This document shows positions 59,101 through 60,949 of a stretch of 64,000 bases of DNA, in pieces. Origin of the DNA: Sipunculus nudus (Eukaryota > Annelida > Sipuncula > Golfingiida > Sipunculidae); NCBI GenBank assembly GCA_026874595.1, contig CM049313.1:19463508-19527507 (forward strand), read 5' to 3'. The stretch's first letter is position 1, and each line of letters opens with the position of its first letter. The notes under the pieces were generated by a model, which was not told the origin of the DNA, did no database searches, and saw only the letters and a program-made list of their open reading frames with translations. A program made the translations under genes and the position numbers.

Positions 59101-60660
59101 GAGTTATATTTATATCAAATAAAAGCTGCATGTGTGAAACCACAGTAATGTGGAAGTATTGTTTGTTTTGTCACAAATAGACAAAATGGAGGTATAGGCA
59201 AAGAAATGGTTGGGTCTTCAAGCACTTTTTTAAAAAAATTAGTACAAATGACAATTTTTATTACCTTTTTAAATAATTTTTTTTATAAAAAAATCATATG
59301 ATGAGTGGACAACATGTTAAAAGGTAATAAGAAACCATCCTATTTTTACTTGCTTTAGTTTCTATATAGAGTAGTTGGAGGAATATTTTTTTTCCTATGA
59401 TATCTTCTATGATTTTCTTCTATGATTATGTTTTTTATCTCTTGACAGAAAGTGTTGACTCTGGTACTTATGATTTTGTAGGTTAAAAGCACTACAAGGA
59501 GAACTGGGCGATGATCACCGAACCTACCTGGTTGAACTTGTTGATCTCCTTGCATGCTGTGCTGAGGTAATTTCTTCTCAGCCTCTCACCATATTTAAAA
59601 AGGAATACACTTTCTAAATTTCTTGACTTTAACATGACTTATAGTTTTAAAAGAACTGCAATATGGTACAGCAAATCAGGTTTCCTTTTATTGTAATTGG
59701 AAATAAAAAATTGGCAGTACAGTTGAAGCAGGTGTTATAACTGGGGCATTTAAATCAAATGCTGGCTTAAGTAGCACTTAATCCCCATTATCATGTGTGT
59801 GCTTGGCATTGTGATTTTAGTTATCAGAAACAAAACCCTTCCAGTTTGTCACTTAGATCACTAACTATAAATAGCCTATGTGTCCACTGTGGTATAAAGT
59901 CAGAAAATGACCAGCCTCATGCACTGCTACTTAATCAAGCTAAAATGTATATTTTTACTTTTTTTTCAGGCATTGTTCATATATTCATTCCTTACATTAT
60001 GAACCACTCTGTTGATGCTCTGGCAGGGGTCCCAAAATGTAAAAGCTGAAAAAAGTCCATGAAATCTGAAATTATTTGTTTGTAGTTTCAAGGCCTTGAA
60101 ACTGTTTGAATTCAGCAAATATTAAAATTTCTTTGCATAAAACCTTTAATTTACCACAATATTTGGCTATGCCAGACAATAAAGAGTAAGGCATATTTTA
60201 ACTTGTTAACAAAAGTCTCATGATTTTTATCAACTGAATATATGCTTGAAAATGATGAATAAAAATACATTAATGTTGGAGGATTGGATCACTGAATGAG
60301 TGTATAGAGAAGGCCATGAAAAGACCTTGAAAATGAAATAAAAGAAATTGTGGGAACTCTTCCTGGAATGCAACCATTATCTGAAAGAAAAAAAAATTGT
60401 TCAGTTATATGAGTACTAAAAGTAAAAGTTATGTTTTATTATCTCTTTCTCTCTCTTCACCTAAAATTACAGGGAGACAGCCAGTGCATTGAGTCTTTCT
60501 GTTCCACTTTGATGGGGATAGAGGAGGTATTGGCTATCCTGGTACACAACAACATCATGATGCAGTTTAAGGCACCCTTCATTCGCTACTTTGTGTGGGT
60601 GTACATGCGCACAGGCAGAACACCTTTAGACAGCGGTGCTGATGTGCTGCCACATCACCA
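1788..60660 (+). CDS. ITPR-like: IP3-receptor-like / RyR-superfamily Ca2+-release channel, N-terminal part, 37 exons (5' and 3' incomplete)
   Basis: Members of this family are homotetrameric ER Ca2+-release channels gated by IP3 and Ca2+ (IP3R) or by Ca2+ (RyR). Seen: 37 GT-AG exons with compatible phases give about 1,328 codons without a stop. Residue numbers used in the exon entries count from the first complete codon at 1790. Order: suppressor-type beta-trefoil (about 1-187), MIR beta-trefoil (188-360), helical core and RIH domain (360-693), armadillo-like solenoid (694-1328). These align collinearly with roughly the first 1,200-1,300 residues of IP3R1 as I remember it. No membrane segment is expected yet and none is seen. 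The start codon and the channel pore lie outside the window. Odd points: the beta-domain IP3 loop is unrecognisable, exon 16 has RyR-like residues, and three splice junctions lie in tandem repeats. Family assignment is secure; subfamily and ligand are inference. Confidence 0.93.
2270..2379. repeat. two (AT)n microsatellites
   Basis: Pure TA runs at 2270-2292 and 2321-2379, separated by a short unique spacer, inside the inverted-repeat element. Confidence 0.98.
3449..3515. repeat. (AT)n microsatellite passing into (TACA)n
   Basis: A TA run to about 3501, then CATA repeats. Directly downstream (3516 onward) CAGTGAAACATCG with AGTCGAA repeats resembles a terminal fragment of a pogo/Tigger-type element; that part is tentative. 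Confidence 0.9.
3832..3852. repeat. G homopolymer, 21 nt
   Basis: 21 consecutive G just outside the right target-site duplication of the 2078-3780 element. Its length may be unreliable in sequencing. Confidence 0.95.
4943..5004. repeat. (AT)n microsatellite
   Basis: A TA run with a single AAA interruption, in intron 1. The surrounding 3853-4942 shows nothing recognisable. Confidence 0.95.
5260..5323. repeat. near-perfect 29-bp hairpin with 6-nt loop
   Basis: The arms are 5260-5288 and 5295-5323, around the loop TCTCCG. There is one non-Watson-Crick position, a T/G pair on transcription. The outer flanks repeat GCTGGACC. It could be the core of a small foldback element or a structured RNA; there is no other evidence for either. 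Confidence 0.8.
5411..5469. promoter_or_regulatory. two consensus CRE motifs 51 bp apart
   Basis: Perfect TGACGTCA palindromes at 5411-5418 and 5462-5469. These are the full cAMP-response-element consensus bound by CREB/ATF factors. They lie in intron 1, so an intronic enhancer or alternative promoter is possible but unproven. Confidence 0.4.
6599..8012. mobile_element. non-autonomous hAT element, 1.4 kb
   Basis: The inverted ends are CAGGCATGGGTCAAGTAC (left) and the complement of CAGGCTTAGGTCAAGTAC (right). Both are followed by subterminal GTACTTG/CAAGTAC repeats. The flanking octamers TATCAGAC (6591-6598) and TTCCAGAC (8013-8020) are a decayed 8-bp duplication, as expected for hAT. Inside, about 150-bp segments with 'AGCAATTCAAGCATCA' and 'TGATATATGACT' recur three times (7380-7800). 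No transposase is encoded. Confidence 0.82.
8565..8729 (+). CDS. ITPR-like: ITPR-like exon 2, suppressor domain
   Basis: Residues 44-98. RLRYGEIVQLSHVFSHNFIH corresponds to IP3R '[21 protein letters not shown]', a beta-trefoil repeat. It ends at NKMM, joining exon 3 VSL to match the IP3R 'KNAMRVTL' stretch. That fixes the unusual donor GTGCTG at 8730. Intron 1 (6.6 kb) lies before it and carries the elements listed above. Confidence 0.92.
8877..9215. repeat. degenerate GCTGCAG/CTTGC-rich repeat
   Basis: Roughly a dozen spaced CTGCAG, GCAGC and TTGCTGC words in intron 2, of simple-sequence origin. One ATGCAAAT octamer lies at 8951-8958. The frames through it look like leucine- and cysteine-rich noise. 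Confidence 0.5.
9541..9621 (+). CDS. ITPR-like: ITPR-like exon 3, suppressor domain
   Basis: Residues 99-125. SKHAQFRIMPLCKVKAEGEF corresponds to IP3R 'EGSWFYIQPFYKLRSIGD'. Acceptor TGTTATAG, donor GTAAGT, phase 0 on both sides. Confidence 0.93.
10258..10338. repeat. (AT)n microsatellite, ~81 bp
   Basis: A pure TA run in intron 3, the longest in the window. Confidence 0.98.
10547..10644 (+). CDS. ITPR-like: ITPR-like exon 4, suppressor domain
   Basis: Residues 126-157. DQVVIESVKAPGQFLHAS matches IP3R 'DKVVLNPVNAGQPLHAS', one of the clearest identities in the gene. It ends after 2 nt of an Ala codon; donor GTGAGT. Confidence 0.96.
11188..11275 (+). CDS. ITPR-like: ITPR-like exon 5, end of suppressor domain
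   Basis: Residues 158-187, from SELNLGTERTGFTLIKNYS. It corresponds to IP3R '[20 protein letters not shown]'. Donor GTAAGA. The 543-bp intron before it shows nothing recognisable. Confidence 0.9.
11969..12056 (+). CDS. ITPR-like: ITPR-like exon 6, start of MIR beta-trefoil
   Basis: Residues 188-216. GGSVIQLFHKDLEAHIVAEG corresponds to '[20 protein letters not shown]', the hallmark start of the MIR/IP3-binding core of IP3R (RyR also has GGxVxLxH here). It ends after 1 nt of a Val codon. Intron 5 before it (693 bp) and intron 6 after it (1,371 bp) hold nothing I recognise. Confidence 0.95.
13428..13535 (+). CDS. ITPR-like: ITPR-like exon 7, beta-domain ligand loop (divergent)
   Basis: Residues 217-252. 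In IP3R1 this position reads VFLRTTGRQ...LWEVE, where R265-R269 contact IP3. Here it reads VHLRLRKMDQTKP...YWQVE. Only the first Arg is kept at the aligned site and the loop is about 5 residues longer. Donor GTTCGT is weak but fixed by the frame of exon 8. Confidence 0.9.
14313..14455 (+). CDS. ITPR-like: ITPR-like exon 8, MIR domain
   Basis: Residues 253-300. GGVIHWQDRIRLRHMTTRQY corresponds to IP3R '[20 protein letters not shown]', followed by LAVFP. The GG pair picks the acceptor at 14311-14312 over the one 3 nt downstream. Donor GTCAAC. Intron 7 before it (777 bp) shows only a weak internal duplication around 13870-14020. Confidence 0.95.
15201..15308. repeat. 26-bp tandem repeat, ~4 units
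   Basis: Units of GGATAGTCATGTATTGTCAG + TATATT with small changes, in intron 8. The rest of that intron (14456-15200) shows nothing. Confidence 0.85.
15477..15561 (+). CDS. ITPR-like: ITPR-like exon 9, MIR domain
   Basis: Residues 301-328. SNVRIEHALTNTWLHASHG matches IP3R 'NSYVRLRHLCTNTWVHSTN'. Acceptor ACACAG, donor GTAAGT. Confidence 0.96.
15783..15950 (+). mobile_element. tRNA-derived SINE
   Basis: The head (15783-15850) has a TCGAATGGTAAAATGTTC stretch and the B-box-like AAGTTCAATCAC, as in tRNA-type pol III promoters. It is followed by a core GTTTTCTCAGGGTCCTCTGG + TTTCCTCC that I recall as shared by many invertebrate SINEs. No clear tail or duplication was resolved. Confidence 0.6.
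16038..16129 (+). CDS. ITPR-like: ITPR-like exon 10, MIR domain end
   Basis: Residues 329-359. A Gly-rich, variable loop (TEGGGFEGSS) between conserved blocks; IP3R also has a variable acidic segment here. The acceptor has a pyrimidine tract (TTTCTTTGTTCTGCAG) and the donor is GTGAGT. Confidence 0.88.
16519..17088. mobile_element. TA-flanked pogo/Tigger-type MITE filled with ~17-bp tandem repeats
   Basis: The ends CAGAGAAATCT and the complement of CAAAGAAATCT are flanked by TA (16517-16518, 17089-17090). Almost the whole interior (16620-17060) is a GGTGGTCATCATAGCRGG array, about 25 units. This seems to have grown from the subterminal motif of the element. Confidence 0.7.
17128..17253 (+). 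CDS. ITPR-like: ITPR-like exon 11, start of helical core
   Basis: Residues 360-401. DAFSIQKVKLPDYLNVNFVA corresponds to IP3R '[20 protein letters not shown]', followed by GLVPWLRNII. This is the junction from the beta-trefoil to the alpha-helical domain. Donor GTGAGT. Intron 11 after it (828 bp) holds only an AT-rich stretch with (AATAAT)n near 17575. Confidence 0.96.
18082..18132 (+). CDS. ITPR-like: ITPR-like exon 12, helical core
   Basis: Residues 402-418, RKQKEPLTVREAVNLTN. It aligns with IP3R 'KGTITQNERRSVTKLLED'. Acceptor TTTTTTTCCAG, donor GTAAGT, phase 0 on both sides. The next 664 bp of intron show nothing. Confidence 0.88.
18797..18883 (+). CDS. ITPR-like: ITPR-like exon 13, IP3-core helix with conserved K and R
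   Basis: Residues 419-447. The end KNNQKLLRHLK aligns with IP3R1 RERQKLMREQN. K508 and R511 equivalents are present (Lys 18863-18865, Arg 18872-18874). The R504 equivalent is Lys (18851-18853). Donor GTGAGT. Confidence 0.95.
19016..19659. mobile_element. MITE-like element with AGGGCCCAGTTTCA inverted ends
   Basis: AGGGCCCAGTTTCA at the left end is matched in inverse at the right end (TGAAACTGGGCCCT). Subterminal TAAGTC/GACTTAAG words are inverted on the two sides. No target-site duplication is evident and the superfamily is unassigned. It contains a perfect CRE (TGACGTCA, 19271-19278). The 130-codon open frame inside looks non-coding. Confidence 0.6.
19668..19915. mobile_element. truncated relative of the 44390-44919 hAT MITE
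   Basis: It shares the order GCAAGTAAAGAGCATGT, ACACATGGTAATTTT, ATTTCTTTTAAAA and repeated GACTTGGAC/GGACTCAGAC words with the right half of the 44390-44919 element. The left half is missing. Confidence 0.6.
20476..20661 (+). CDS. ITPR-like: ITPR-like exon 14, RIH domain
   Basis: Residues 448-509. It runs from VADLLITFLK through VCKAVYKVLLKYS to RSRKNALYFAKYIKFFDSQL. It aligns with IP3R1 '[20 protein letters not shown]'. R568 and K569 equivalents are present (20599-20604), but Y567 is replaced by Ser (20596-20598). Donor GTAGGC. Confidence 0.97.
21307..21429 (+). CDS. ITPR-like: ITPR-like exon 15, RIH domain
   Basis: Residues 510-550. AQVLIALIKDNRKIVDRISS aligns with IP3R '[20 protein letters not shown]', then a helix ending LLQNKR. 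Acceptor TTTTTTCAG, donor GTATGT. The 645-bp intron before it holds nothing recognised. Confidence 0.97.
21761..21865 (+). CDS. ITPR-like: ITPR-like exon 16, RIH domain with RyR-like motif
   Basis: Residues 551-585. YLELLGTLCVCQDIAINDNQ then NYISDNLL. IP3Rs have LSDLCVSxxKxIPxTQELI at this place. The sequence here is closer to the RyR pattern LCVCxxxAVxxNQxxIxxNLL. Donor GTGAGT. Neighbouring introns 15 (331 bp) and 16 (423 bp) hold nothing. Confidence 0.96.
22289..22399 (+). CDS. ITPR-like: ITPR-like exon 17, RIH domain
   Basis: Residues 586-622. VKDVLYISVDRRNTWKDL aligns with IP3R '[20 protein letters not shown]'. Acceptor TTGCAG, donor GTAAGC. Confidence 0.94.
22772..24060. repeat. dispersed repeat family R1, copy 1 (with tandem ~200-bp submotifs)
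   Basis: It starts 'GTGAGCTAATGCGATGGTG' with CGTC-rich text. It continues with 'AGCTAGCATCACCAAATTTT'-like, 'TTGTTCAATATTT' and 'CAAGTTTGTTCAAATGGTT' words that recur internally. Related copies lie at 26546, 56678 and 57558. Origin unknown; the type recalls molluscan dispersed repeats. Confidence 0.75.
24170..24335 (-). mobile_element. tRNA-derived SINE
   Basis: On the minus strand, TGGCTCAGGGGTAGATCAC (A-box-like, RC of 24310-24320) precedes GAGTTTGAATCTC (B-box-like, RC of about 24265-24277) at tRNA-like spacing. The head spans about 24258-24327 and a non-tRNA body follows toward 24170. No intact tRNA cloverleaf is evident. Confidence 0.6.
24441..24518 (+). CDS. ITPR-like: ITPR-like exon 18, RIH domain
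   Basis: Residues 623-648. DVEAHKFLKLQLELYKQLCY aligns with IP3R 'EILSYYRYQLNLFARMCLD'. Acceptor TTGTTTCCAG, donor GTGAGT. Confidence 0.95.
24519..25426. other. intron 18
   Basis: It has a 14-nt G run at 25084-25097. No exon or recognised element. Confidence 0.8.
25427..25559 (+). CDS. ITPR-like: ITPR-like exon 19, RIH domain
   Basis: Residues 649-692. GRNENAIKAITRHRALLTWE then VIPDKMRAMFCDLIIG. It aligns with IP3R '[20 protein letters not shown]' and 'LPYDLRASFCRLMLH'. It ends after 1 nt of a Val codon, donor GTAGGT. The 462-bp intron after it holds nothing. Confidence 0.96.
26022..26134 (+). CDS. ITPR-like: ITPR-like exon 20, solenoid start
   Basis: Residues 693-730. LFVDVGDDQSLLEMTCNNF aligns with IP3R '[20 protein letters not shown]', followed by a variable polar end (DKGKSSRER). 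Donor GTAAGT. Confidence 0.93.
26200..26520. repeat. dispersed repeat family R3, copy 1
   Basis: 'TAGCTCAGCTGACTGAAAGT', then a GTCCACTGTCCGG stretch, 'AACAGGGCATAAATTGTAAC', 'AGTACCCCCAGAATAATTAA' and 'TTGATAATTAATGCATATAT'. The same order recurs at 39508-40180 and as a tandem array at 60950-63240. Confidence 0.75.
26546..27680. repeat. dispersed repeat family R1, copy 2
   Basis: Same word order as 22772-24060, including the terminal 'ACAGGCCAAAGGTCAGTCTT' segment. Confidence 0.75.
27690..28230. repeat. dispersed repeat family R2, tandem ~150-bp units
   Basis: Repeating words: 'CATACACAAGACTAGTGGTG', CACCT...AATTGTTTT and 'CATATTTCTCAGGAGGGATT', then a 'CATGTCCATACATCTTCG'-like phrase. Other copies lie at 39205, 42580, 49000 and, weaker, 53215. 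Confidence 0.7.
28450..28575 (-). mobile_element. fragment of the 44390-type hAT MITE, inverted
   Basis: The reverse complement matches the left 150 bp of the 44390-44919 element: CAGTGATG terminus, CCAAACTTGGAC, GACTCAAG-type and TTAAGG words. Confidence 0.55.
28576..30166. other. rest of intron 20
   Basis: It contains a 13-nt C run at 29596-29608 and an exon-like frame at 29393-29456 whose phase does not fit (see findings). Otherwise nothing recognised. Confidence 0.6.
30167..30211 (+). CDS. ITPR-like: ITPR-like exon 21 (45 nt, tentative)
   Basis: Residues 731-745, LLEVTREGAASYDKH. Acceptor CTGTTGTACTATAG, donor GTAAGC, phase 0 on both sides. No conserved IP3R block can be assigned, as the family is variable here. 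It is supported only by splice sites, phase and polar composition. It could be an alternative exon. Confidence 0.5.
30571..31812. mobile_element. TA-flanked pogo/Tigger-like element, 1.24 kb
   Basis: Left end CAGTAAAATCTCTGAGTTAC; right end is the complement of CAGTAAAACCTCACCTGATG. Both are flanked by TA (30569-30570, 31813-31814). Subterminal GTGGTCAT words occur on both sides. The interior has no transposase frame. Confidence 0.7.
32127..32177 (+). CDS. ITPR-like: ITPR-like exon 22 (51 nt)
   Basis: Residues 746-762, QKDILPQAAANLLVLDR. Acceptor TTTGCTTGCAG and donor GTAAGT are both strong, phase 0 on both sides. No conserved family block, but it lies in the variable linker before the next helix. 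The intron after it (1,446 bp) shows nothing recognised. Confidence 0.65.
33624..33740 (+). CDS. ITPR-like: ITPR-like exon 23, solenoid; 3' end is repeat unit 1
   Basis: Residues 763-801. FPSLKVWLTEFLQENDHMCL then STPGRNILIQQ. It aligns loosely with IP3R 'AQTMEFVEEYLRDVVC' up to the KNKLTFEVVNL helix. The last 13 codons (33702-33740) plus the donor GTAATG form the first unit of a 43-bp minisatellite. Reading past the donor meets TAA at 33765-33767. Confidence 0.93.
33702..34818 (+). repeat. 43-bp minisatellite, ~26 units, amplifying an exon end and its 5' splice site
   Basis: The unit is TGTTTGTCAACCCCAG + GCCGTAACATTCTGATACAA + CAGGTAA. Donor-like CAG/GTAATG recurs at 33741, 33784, 33827 and so on to CAG/GTATTG at 34815. 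A variant with CCGTTTCATT followed by GTCGACCCC recurs exactly 215 bp apart (33848 and 34063), so at least part has a 5-unit higher-order period. The 3' units (after about 34380) are more diverged. Confidence 0.97.
34819..35618. other. rest of intron 23
   Basis: Nothing recognised; AT-rich unique-looking sequence. Confidence 0.7.
35619..35754 (+). CDS. ITPR-like: ITPR-like exon 24, solenoid
   Basis: Residues 802-846. VLRLVTCLVRYGYYGTTQDL aligns with IP3R '[20 protein letters not shown]', then HIRHSLVSLVNG as 'LRLTKILLAILD'. It ends after 1 nt; donor GTAAGG. The intron after it (691 bp) begins with 'ATACTGTAGTTGGCTTCATA', which resembles a small MITE end; nothing else. Confidence 0.97.
36446..36545 (+). 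CDS. ITPR-like: ITPR-like exon 25, solenoid
   Basis: Residues 847-879, ending ETDAIVEAKIR. It corresponds to IP3R 'DIMVMDTKLKIIEI', the start of a long conserved helix pair. It ends with 2 nt of an Arg codon, donor GTAAGT. Confidence 0.95.
36950..37310. repeat. dispersed repeat with internal duplication
   Basis: Starts 'TTAAGGCGCCGCCTAGG'. A unit with 'CTCAAGAAC', 'TTCAA..ATTTGC' and 'GACACCAATGAGAGGA' occurs twice (about 37045 and 37190). Its family is not recognised. Confidence 0.5.
37385..37439 (+). CDS. ITPR-like: ITPR-like exon 26, solenoid
   Basis: Residues 880-898. RCLELLDFLFIQMRTSRLK aligns with IP3R 'KIIEILQFILNVRLDYRIS'. Acceptor TTCTTCTGTTAAAG, donor GTAGGT. The 711-bp intron after it shows nothing. 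Confidence 0.96.
38151..38266 (+). CDS. ITPR-like: ITPR-like exon 27, solenoid
   Basis: Residues 899-936. YLLSIFKN aligns with IP3R 'CLLCIFKREFDE', followed by a basic, variable segment (ENARRKKNPNPLA). It ends with 2 nt of a Trp codon, donor GTGAGT. Confidence 0.95.
38366..38915. mobile_element. TA-flanked MITE, 550 bp
   Basis: Inverted ends CTGTGGAAGTGGTT (left) and AACCACTTCCACAG-type (right, with AAACCACTTCCACAG), flanked by TA at 38364-38365 and 38916-38917. The subterminal GCGC/GCAAAA text also pairs. Tc1/mariner-like by duplication; no ORF. Confidence 0.7.
39205..39515. repeat. dispersed repeat family R2 copy
   Basis: 'AAGACTGGTGGTGCCATCTG', then CAATTGTTTTTG, 'CATATCTCAGGAGTGCCTCA', 'CATGTCCATAGATCTTGGAT', repeated about 1.7 times. 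Confidence 0.75.
39508..40180. repeat. dispersed repeat family R3, copy 2
   Basis: 'AACTCAGCTGACTATAAGTC', CGTCCGGCCGTCCGTCC, 'AACAGGGCACGTTTTAAAAC'. Same head as 26200-26520, with a longer diverged tail. Confidence 0.65.
40181..42579. other. middle of intron 27
   Basis: Holds a CT-rich tract at 41041-41216 (mostly TCTC and TTTCTC). A phrase around 40085-40200 (TAGGCACTGTTGATTTAATT, then TTTTCACAGC) recurs at 40800-40920, so an approximately 720-bp duplication is possible. No exon seen. Confidence 0.5.
41041..41216. repeat. (CT)n-rich polypyrimidine tract
   Basis: About 175 bp of CTCTCT/TTTCTC on the plus strand. The frames on either strand are simple-sequence artefacts. Confidence 0.95.
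42580..43340. repeat. dispersed repeat family R2, about 5 tandem units
   Basis: Units of about 150 bp with 'CATAGATCTTGGATACCTCC', 'GGTGGTGCCACCTGCAATTG' and 'TCAGGA-TTTGATGTATC' words. The remainder of the intron up to 44047 is unrecognised. Confidence 0.75.
44048..44144 (+). CDS. ITPR-like: ITPR-like exon 28, solenoid
   Basis: Residues 937-969. VKKQLNTLMKNLFVMNEFFD then ESFPNILL. It lies at the position of IP3R '[20 protein letters not shown]'. Acceptor TTTACAG, donor GTTAGT. The preceding 5.8-kb intron is the third longest inside the gene or longer than most. Confidence 0.93.
44390..44919. mobile_element. non-autonomous hAT MITE with perfect 8-bp TSD
   Basis: The ends are CAGTGATATAGAACTCAAG (left) and the complement of CAGGGATGTAAAGTAGTTCC (right). 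GTTAAAAT flanks both sides (44382-44389 and 44920-44927). The subterminal regions are made of repeated GACTCAAG/CTTGGACT words. 530 bp, no ORF. Relatives at 19668-19915 and 28450-28575. Confidence 0.9.
45188..45295 (+). CDS. ITPR-like: ITPR-like exon 29, solenoid
   Basis: Residues 970-1005. DRMVVKALEILNKYFSSKPE aligns with IP3R '[20 protein letters not shown]', followed by LFQMATRTQ as 'VLQAFKQVQ'. Donor GTGTGT. The next intron (482 bp) shows nothing. Confidence 0.97.
45778..45914 (+). CDS. ITPR-like: ITPR-like exon 30, solenoid
   Basis: Residues 1006-1050. It begins VLTSVESSRVHREVL, matching IP3R 'LLVTSQDVDNYKQIKQDL', and ends ELLEQMSNILMDYK. It ends with 2 nt of a Leu codon, donor GTAGGT. 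Confidence 0.96.
46050..46160. mobile_element. end fragment of a pogo/Tigger-like element
   Basis: CAGTGAAACCTGTCTAAGGC followed by GGACAG and GTCCTTAATAG/GTCCTTATTAGG words resembles the terminus of pogo-type elements. No partner end was found. Confidence 0.4.
46524..46591 (+). CDS. ITPR-like: ITPR-like exon 31
   Basis: Residues 1051-1073. LLCHVPHYPLVPHPTGQNIL, then INAG across the splice. It falls where IP3R has 'SKLCVQ' and the RNMGAH region. Acceptor TATATTGCAG, donor GTAAGT. Confidence 0.9.
47310..48830. repeat. repeat family R4: ~335-bp tandem, 4 units
   Basis: GATGTATTGTCTGTTAC marks the units at 47719, 48058, 48388 and 48659 (periods 339, 330 and 271, the last shortened). Each unit has 'TTCAAGATGGCGTCTCTACG', 'TTTGACCTCCAGGTGGCG' and 'AACAGTTCCTTAGAG'. 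The head resembles family R1 (CGTCCGCCGTCC). Confidence 0.85.
49000..49640. repeat. dispersed repeat family R2, 3-4 tandem units
   Basis: Units with 'TCTCAGGAGTGGTTCAACAT', 'CATAGATCTTGGACTCCTCA' and 'GTTTTCCCATGGCATCC', then GGTGGCGCCA. Confidence 0.75.
49766..49821 (+). CDS. ITPR-like: ITPR-like exon 32
   Basis: Residues 1074-1092. GILSIIKDFVLQEVDRKLA, equivalent to IP3R 'GAHAVVLELLQIPYEKAED'. Acceptor GTGTTTACAG, donor GTACGT. Confidence 0.93.
49822..51315. other. intron 32, unrecognised part
   Basis: AT-rich. No exon, element or ORF that looks coding. Confidence 0.6.
51316..51511 (+). repeat. short array of acceptor-like repeats before exon 33
   Basis: CAGTTTAACAGG-type motifs recur at about 51324, 51369, 51451 and 51498, with a decayed copy at 51408. 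They are separated by 40-50 bp of related text (ACAAATATTAAATAAATATA). The last copy is the acceptor of exon 33. Confidence 0.7.
51506..51544 (+). CDS. ITPR-like: ITPR-like exon 33 (39-nt microexon, probable)
   Basis: Residues 1093-1105, GYHDPGKEKPHEK. Phase 0 on both sides, acceptor ATTTAACAG, donor GTGACA (weak). It fits the short charged loop of IP3R (IPYEKAEDTKM) between two helices. Because exons 32 and 34 also join in phase 0, it may be alternatively spliced. Confidence 0.6.
51829..52388. mobile_element. non-autonomous hAT element, 560 bp
   Basis: Inverted ends TAGTGGTGGG, with subterminal CCGATCATCGAG-like and ATCAATCGGTT words typical of hAT MITEs. The flanking octamers GATATATC (51821-51828) and AATATATC (52389-52396) match at 7 of 8. 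Confidence 0.82.
53215..53800. repeat. diverged R2-like repeat
   Basis: Repeated words such as 'CATATCTCAAGAA', 'GGTGCCACATGCAAT' and 'GAATATCTCCGGGAAGGATT', with TTGACAGCTTAGTTTTG. Weak similarity to family R2. The rest of intron 33 (52397-53214, 53801-55036) shows nothing I recognise. Confidence 0.45.
55037..55198 (+). CDS. ITPR-like: ITPR-like exon 34, solenoid
   Basis: Residues 1106-1159. ALELLRFLAQGNEFVQKYLI aligns with IP3R '[20 protein letters not shown]', then DLDSFL as 'HINLFL'. Acceptor TTCATCACCAG, donor GTAAAC. Confidence 0.97.
55199..56677. other. intron 34, first part
   Basis: No recognised exon, element or array. Confidence 0.6.
56678..57410. repeat. dispersed repeat family R1, copy 3
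   Basis: 'CAACCTGTGAGCTTATGCAA', CGTGCGTC text, 'CTCAAAAACGGCAGG', 'ATCACCAAATTTT', 'CTTCTTCTCTGAAACTGTCC', as in copies 1 and 2. Confidence 0.75.
57425..57520. repeat. TGTCTAGACA palindrome cluster
   Basis: Seven or so GTCTAGA/TCTAGAC/TCTAGATG words within 90 bp, several as the palindrome TGTCTAGACA or the near-palindrome ATCTAGATGT. It can fold on itself. Confidence 0.7.
57558..57790. repeat. dispersed repeat family R1, copy 4 (partial)
   Basis: 'AAAATGGTGTGGTGTCGTCA', then 'AGGAGCTAGCATCACCAA' and TTTTCTTAGATTTTATAGGG, as in the other copies. Confidence 0.7.
58013..58248 (+). CDS. ITPR-like: ITPR-like exon 35, solenoid (largest exon)
   Basis: Residues 1160-1237. IFVGNLHSMQVHPRHVSRMI aligns with the IP3R stretch from '[20 protein letters not shown]'. 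LLQLLRALVKVEPKGIILRR aligns with 'YIKFLQTIVKAEGKFIKKC'. It ends with 2 nt of an Arg codon, donor GTATCG; exon 36 completes R and reads LKALQGE. Open reading continues past the donor but loses similarity at once. Confidence 0.97.
59482..59566 (+). CDS. ITPR-like: ITPR-like exon 36, solenoid
   Basis: Residues 1238-1266. DDHRTYLVELVDLLACCAE matches IP3R 'FMYHIHLVELLAVCTEG'. Acceptor GATTTTGTAG, donor GTAATT. Introns before (1,233 bp) and after (906 bp) hold nothing recognised. Confidence 0.97.
60473..60660 (+). CDS. ITPR-like: ITPR-like exon 37, last exon in window
   Basis: Residues 1267-1328. CSTLMGIEEVLAILVHNNI aligns with IP3R 'CNSLLPLDDIVRVVTHEDC', and APFIRYFVWVYMRTG with 'IAYINFLNHCYVDT'. 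It ends after 2 nt of a codon at donor GTAAGT, so the gene continues beyond the window. Confidence 0.97.
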
Positions 60661-60949
60661 GTAAGTGTTCCTTGAAGAAGGGTTGGGAAAATTAGAGGTA
60701 TCCATGATAATCATGATATCTGACATCTACGATAGATGTACCATTAACTTAATTATTGTGATATCATGACATGCATTGCAGGCCATTGTGTTGGTTCACA
60801 AAACTACCCTGTTTGTATTACTTGAAAAAAATTAATGGCCTCACCGGGTTGAGTATGTGGTCATTTCAACATTTATTTTAGTTAATTGCATTAAATTTGA
60901 CAAATAACTAATCGTTATAATATAAGAAATATATGGGCGTAGTCCATTC

